Shown in pieces: positions 60,492-64,000 of a stretch of 64,000 nucleotides of DNA. Source of the stretch: Pseudomonas flavescens. Lineage in GTDB: Bacteria; Pseudomonadota; Gammaproteobacteria; Pseudomonadales; Pseudomonadaceae. The notes beneath the pieces were generated by a model. It saw nothing but the letters and a program-made list of their open reading frames with translations. It did not search any database and was not told where the DNA came from. The position numbers and the translations under genes were made by a program. Where the stretch lies: positions 4,774,001 to 4,838,000 of the forward strand of contig NZ_JACBYV010000001.1 in the NCBI RefSeq assembly GCF_013408425.1. Reading direction: 5' to 3'. How positions within the stretch are numbered: position 1 is the stretch's first letter; every line of letters begins with the position of its first letter.

Positions 60492-61403
60492 GTGAACCTG
60501 GAAACCAAATGGCTGGAAGACTTCGTGACGCTGGCCGCTACGCGCAGCTTTTCTCAGGCGGCGCAGAAGCGTTTCGTTACCCAGCCGGCTTTCAGCAGGC
60601 GTATCCAAAGCCTTGAGGCAGCCCTGGGCCTGACCTTGGTGAATCGCTCGCGTACGCCGGTGGAGCTGACCGAGTCCGGCCAGCTGTTTCTGCTCACCGC
60701 GCGTAGCATGGTCGAGCAACTGGGGGAGGTGGTGCGCCACCTGCATCACCTCGAGGGGCAACAGGGCGAGGCGTTGCAGATTGCCGCCGCACACTCCCTG
60801 GTGTTTGGTTTCTTCCCTGAGTGGATCGCCCGCCTGCGCCGCGATGGCCTGCCGCTGACCACGCGCCTGGTGGCGACCAATGTGGGGGAGGCCGTGCACT
60901 CGCTGCGCGAAGGCACCTGCGACCTGATCCTCGCCTATCACGACCAGGACGCCGCGGTGCAACTGGCCCCCGACCTGTTTCCGTCGCTGCATCTGGGTAA
61001 TAGCGAGATGCTGCCGGTCTGCGCCGTCGATGAGCAGGGCGCGCCGCTTTTCGATCTGGACGCCGGCCAGAGTGTGCCCCTGCTGGCCTACAGCGCCGGC
61101 ACTTATCTGGGGCGCTCGGTGAATCTGCTGCTGCGCCAACGCGCGTTGCGTTCCACCACCGTGCATGAAACGGCCATGGCCGACAGCCTCAAGGCCATGG
61201 CGCTGCAAGGCCTGGGCGTGGCCTGGGTGCCGCGGCTGTCGATGAACGCCGAGCTGGCCCGTGGCGAGCTGGTGGTCTGCGGCAAGGAGCACTGGCACAT
61301 CCCGCTGGAAATTCGCCTGTACCGCTGGAGCATGTCGCGCAAGGCGGCCGTGCGGCTTTTGTGGCGCAAGCTCGAAGGGGGGGTGGGACGCGACGAAAGC
61401 TAA
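60492..61403 (+). CDS. LysR-family transcriptional regulator
   Basis: A 303-residue regulator with winged HTH at about 1-60 (NLETKWLEDFVTLAATRSFSQ, QRFVTQPAFSRRIQSLEAALG) and a LysR substrate domain (about 90-295). The GTG at 60492 is preferred to the ATG at 60486 because GGGGAGG at 60479-60485 is correctly spaced only for the GTG, and MNLETKWLEDF is the usual start in this group. Divergent from aspA; local control of aspartate catabolism is inferred. Confidence 0.9.
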   Translation: MNLETKWLEDFVTLAATRSFSQAAQKRFVTQPAFSRRIQSLEAALGLTLVNRSRTPVELTESGQLFLLTARSMVEQLGEVVRHLHHLEGQQGEALQIAAAHSLVFGFFPEWIARLRRDGLPLTTRLVATNVGEAVHSLREGTCDLILAYHDQDAAVQLAPDLFPSLHLGNSEMLPVCAVDEQGAPLFDLDAGQSVPLLAYSAGTYLGRSVNLLLRQRALRSTTVHETAMADSLKAMALQGLGVAWVPRLSMNAELARGELVVCGKEHWHIPLEIRLYRWSMSRKAAVRLLWRKLEGGVGRDES

Positions 61404-61425
61404 AGCGGTGGGGTCAACGATCTAT

Positions 61426-61564
61426 TGTGGGAGCGGGCCATGCCCGCGAAAAAGGTATCCGAGGCCCTTGAGCCCTAGAGGGCAAATATAAGCATCAATA
61501 TTGGTGATCCAATGTGAGATTGGGTATTGCCCAAGATATTTCGCGGGCATGGCCCGCTCCCACA
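61426..61564. repeat. REPIN: inverted REP pair around about 87 bp
   Basis: TGTGGGAGCGGGCCATGCCC (left copy 61426-61451) and its exact complement (61539-61564) enclose AT-richer DNA that contains ATCAATATTGGTGAT. The arms are identical to those of the compact palindrome at 6248-6302. It lies between the LysR gene and the convergent response regulator gene. Confidence 0.9.
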
Positions 61565-61614
61565 GTCGTTGGAAGAGTCGCGCGCATTGGTGCTCACTGC
61601 GGCCGCATCAAGAC

Positions 61615-62937
61615 TCACCCCAACCCGTATTTCTTCACCTTGTCGAACAGCGTGGTTTTGGCCATGCCCAGGGCCTGGGCGGCCTGGCTGAGGTTGCCGG
61701 CGTGGTGCTCGAGGGCATCGACCAGCAGGTTGCGCTCGAAGGCTTCCACCGCTTCGGCGAAGGTCGGCGCGATGCCATCGTGATTGCCGCTTTTCTTGAA
61801 GGCCGGCAGGCCTAGGGCGAAGCGTTCGGCGACGTTGCGCAGTTCCCGTACGTTACCGGGCCAGTCATGGGCCATCAGCGCCGCCAGGGTGTGGCGATCC
61901 AGTTCGGGTGCGGCGCGATCGAAGCGCAGCGCCGAGAGCTGCAGGAAGTGTTCGAACAGCCGGGCGATGTCTTCACGGCGTTCGCGCAGCGGTGGCAGTT
62001 CCAGGGTGACCACGTTGAGGCGGTAGTAGAGGTCGCTGCGGAAGTGCCCAGCCTTGCCGGCTTCGTCGAGATCGGCCTTGGTCGCTGCGATCACCCGGCA
62101 GTCGACCGCGACCGGCTGGTTGGAGCCCAGGCGCTCCAGGCTGTGCTCCTGAAGCACGCGCAGCAGCTTGATCTGCAGATTGAGCGGCATGCTTTCGATC
62201 TCGTCGAGAAACAGGCTGCCGCCGTTGGCGTGTTCGATCTTGCCGATGCGCCGTTTGCCCGCGCCGGTGAAGGCGTGGGCCTCGTGGCCGAAGATTTCGC
62301 TCTCGAACAGGTTCTCCGGCAGGCCGCCGCAGTTGAGGGCGACGAAGGCCTTGCTCTGTCGCCGGCTGAAGTCGTGCAGGCAGCGGGCGACCAGTTCCTT
62401 GCCGGTGCCGGTTTCGCCTTCGATCAGCACGTTGGCCGAGGTGTCGGCGACGTTGGCGATCAGCTCGCGCAATTGCTGCATGGCCGACGAGCGACCGATC
62501 AGGCGGTGTTCCAGGGCCTGTTTGCCGGCCAACTGGCGACGCAGCGACGACACCTCGCGGGCCAGGCTGCGTTGTTCCAGCGCACGGCGGGTGACATCGA
62601 CCAGACGCTCGGGTGAGAAGGGTTTCTCCATGAAGTCGTAGGCGCCGTCGCGCATCGCGCCCACGGCCATGCCGATATCGCCGTGGCCAGTGATCAGCAC
62701 CACCGGCAGTGCCGGGTCGCGGCGCTTGAGTTCGTCGAGCAGCTTCAGGCCATCCATGCCCGGCAGGCGGATGTCGCTGATGACGATGCCGGCGAAATCC
62801 GCGTCGATGCGCTGCAGGGCCTGTTCGGCGCTGCCGACGCCTTCGCTGGCGATATCTTCCAGGGCCAGGGCCTGCTGGCAGCCGAGCAGCACGTGGGGAT
62901 CGTCTTCGACGATCAGCACGGTGAGGTCGTCATTCAT
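61615..62937 (-). CDS. dctD: sigma-54-dependent response regulator, DctD-like
   Basis: A 440-residue NtrC-type activator. The receiver has EDD at 11-13 and phospho-acceptor Asp55 ([12 protein letters not shown]). The AAA+ domain has Walker [15 protein letters not shown] Walker B and a sigma-54 loop reading HAFTGA where most activators have GAFTGA. A Fis-type HTH lies at the C-terminus ([25 protein letters not shown]). [16 protein letters not shown] and the gene order match Pseudomonas DctD, the activator of C4-dicarboxylate uptake. The ATG 62937 overlaps the kinase stop by 8 bp. It could act on the sigma-54 promoter of the dctPQM operon in this window, but dctA elsewhere is an equal candidate. 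Confidence 0.88.
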   Translation of the reverse strand: MNDDLTVLIVEDDPHVLLGCQQALALEDIASEGVGSAEQALQRIDADFAGIVISDIRLPGMDGLKLLDELKRRDPALPVVLITGHGDIGMAVGAMRDGAYDFMEKPFSPERLVDVTRRALEQRSLAREVSSLRRQLAGKQALEHRLIGRSSAMQQLRELIANVADTSANVLIEGETGTGKELVARCLHDFSRRQSKAFVALNCGGLPENLFESEIFGHEAHAFTGAGKRRIGKIEHANGGSLFLDEIESMPLNLQIKLLRVLQEHSLERLGSNQPVAVDCRVIAATKADLDEAGKAGHFRSDLYYRLNVVTLELPPLRERREDIARLFEHFLQLSALRFDRAAPELDRHTLAALMAHDWPGNVRELRNVAERFALGLPAFKKSGNHDGIAPTFAEAVEAFERNLLVDALEHHAGNLSQAAQALGMAKTTLFDKVKKYGLG

Positions 62938-64000
62938 CGGGTGTCTCCATGACAGCGGCAACCTGAGGCAGGTTGAGTTCGAAAGCGGTACCGCCCTGGG
63001 GCGGGTGATCGGCGCTGAGGCTACCGCCTGCGGCAGCCGCGAGGCTGGCCGATAGCGTCAGGCCAAGGCCCAGGCCCTGCTCGCCGGGCTTGGTGGTGAA
63101 GAAGGGTTCGAACAGGTGCGTGCGGTCGGCGGGGGCGATGCCGGGACCGTTGTCGAGCACGCGCAGGCGATAGCGGTCGCCCTCGGCACTGCCCTGTAGC
63201 CATAGCTGGCGATCCGTTTGGGTGCTCATGGCATCGGCGGCGTTGGCGATCAGGTTGACGAGGATCTGTTCAAGGCGCGTCTGGTTGATGGCCAGACGCG
63301 CTTCGTCGAACTGGTGGTGAATGTTCAGCGGGGTGCGTTCCAGGCGCGGCTGGACCACTTGCAGGGCAGCTTCCACCGCCTTGCTCAGGCTGGCTTCGCC
63401 GCCGTCGTTGGAGCGTCGCGCGAAGGCCCGCAGGCTGCCGGTGATCTTGCCCATGCGGTCGACCAGTTCGTTGATCGTCTGCAGGTTGGTGGTGGCCACG
63501 TCGTACGAGCCACGGGAGAGAAAGCGCACGGTGTTGCCGGACAAGGTGCGCAGCGCGGCCAGTGGCTGGTTGAGCTCATGGGCGATGCTGGTGGACATCT
63601 GCCCGATCACCGCCAGCTTGCCGGCCTGCACCAGTTCGTCCTGGGCCAGGCGCAGGGTGTTCTCGGCCTGCCGCCGTTCGCGTATCTGCGCCTTGAGGCG
63701 GTCATTGCTGGCGCGCAGATCGGCGGTGCGCTCGGTGATCTTGCGTTCCAGCTCGCTGTTGGCCTGCTGCAAGGCTTCACGGGCCGCGAGGCGGGTGGCG
63801 ATCACCTTGCGACGTTCGTTCCAGGCGATCAGCAGAAAGGCCAGCAAGGCGAAGGCGGCGGCGGCCAGCATGCCGTGGCTGACCGCCTCGCGGCGCAGGT
63901 CCTGAAGCGGGCTGAGGAGGGTGAGGTGCCAGGGGGTGTCTTCCAGCGGACGGCTTTGCGACAGGTAGTTGATCACCTCGCTGCCCTCCTGCTCGCCGGT
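62930..64000 (-). CDS. dctB: sensor histidine kinase, DctB-like, N-terminus beyond window
   Basis: The C-terminal part (about 357 residues) of a membrane kinase; the 5' end lies outside the right edge. Visible are the end of the periplasmic sensor (VINYLSQSRPLEDTPWHLTL), helix 2 (MLAAAAFALLAFLLIAWNE), a coiled coil (REALQQANSELERKITERTADLRASNDRLKAQIRERRQ, in parts), HisKA with HELNQPLAALRTLSGN, and HATPase with NLIANAADAM, DNGPGI, FFTTKP and GLGLGLTLSASLA. PWHLTLLSPLQDLR before helix 2 is typical of DctB. Co-translated with the response regulator. Confidence 0.88.
   Translation of the reverse strand, partial: TGEQEGSEVINYLSQSRPLEDTPWHLTLLSPLQDLRREAVSHGMLAAAAFALLAFLLIAWNERRKVIATRLAAREALQQANSELERKITERTADLRASNDRLKAQIRERRQAENTLRLAQDELVQAGKLAVIGQMSTSIAHELNQPLAALRTLSGNTVRFLSRGSYDVATTNLQTINELVDRMGKITGSLRAFARRSNDGGEASLSKAVEAALQVVQPRLERTPLNIHHQFDEARLAINQTRLEQILVNLIANAADAMSTQTDRQLWLQGSAEGDRYRLRVLDNGPGIAPADRTHLFEPFFTTKPGEQGLGLGLTLSASLAAAAGGSLSADHPPQGGTAFELNLPQVAAVMETPDE

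Overview
The window reads as a chromosomal segment of a Pseudomonas (sensu lato). Codon use is GC-rich. The families and gene neighbours are typical Pseudomonas ones: FolE2/DksA2/CobW zinc-starvation cluster, sigma-54 two-component systems, YbaL-type antiporter, Tim44-like protein, UvrD, OmpW, GlsA and AspA. Three arrays of Pseudomonas-type REP/REPIN palindromes are present. I saw no tRNA, rRNA, CRISPR array or replication origin. The assignment to genus is inference from gene content.

Layout. 1-1.0 kb: an alpha/beta hydrolase (cut by the left edge) and an amino-acid-synthesis-family protein behind a GntR-like operator. 1.4-6.2 kb: a zinc-starvation block with folE2 and dksA2 diverging from one Zur-like box, two CobW-type metallochaperone GTPases, a DUF1826 protein and a small secreted protein. 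6.4-11.1 kb: an MHS-type organic acid permease with a sigma-54 promoter next to its likely DctD/MifR-like regulator and sensor kinase. 11.1-23.3 kb: housekeeping genes (DUF3301, YbaL-type and KefB-type antiporters, thioesterase, SMI1/KNR4 protein, Tim44-like protein, orphan TRAP binding protein, uvrD) plus a 123-bp-period REPIN array.

23.5-36.5 kb is the accessory core: a two-partner secretion / contact-dependent-inhibition locus (TpsB, a 2207-residue CdiA-like exoprotein, and an immunity candidate). An AT-rich tail follows, made of displaced toxin C-termini and immunity genes. At least five cassettes or remnants are visible. The cassettes are separated by, and in places fused directly to, palindromic repeats whose arms read GGGGACAGACCACG or GGGGACAGATTTATT. 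An IS4-family transposase remnant lies among them. This repeat-punctuated toxin/immunity series is the most interesting feature of the window.

36.8-43.4 kb: small secreted and hypothetical proteins, OmpW, a periplasmic aldose 1-epimerase, and a 171-bp-period REPIN array split by an intact IS3-family element (1244 bp, GCT target duplication). 43.4-49 kb: a TRAP transporter operon (dctPQM) with a sigma-54 promoter, followed by a gamma-glutamyltransferase, with an Lrp/AsnC regulator upstream and a third REPIN array. 49.4-64 kb: amino-acid uptake and catabolism. It includes a GNAT acetyltransferase, amino-acid ABC permease and binding protein, homocysteine methyltransferase-like protein, glutaminase, asparaginase, AGCS alanine symporter with a divergent XRE regulator, an SBP_bac_3 protein, aspartate ammonia-lyase with a divergent LysR regulator, and a DctD/DctB-like two-component pair whose kinase is cut by the right edge. 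Together the right half looks like a nitrogen and C4-dicarboxylate scavenging region: amides and gamma-glutamyl compounds are hydrolysed, Glu/Asp/Ala are taken up, and Asp is converted to fumarate.
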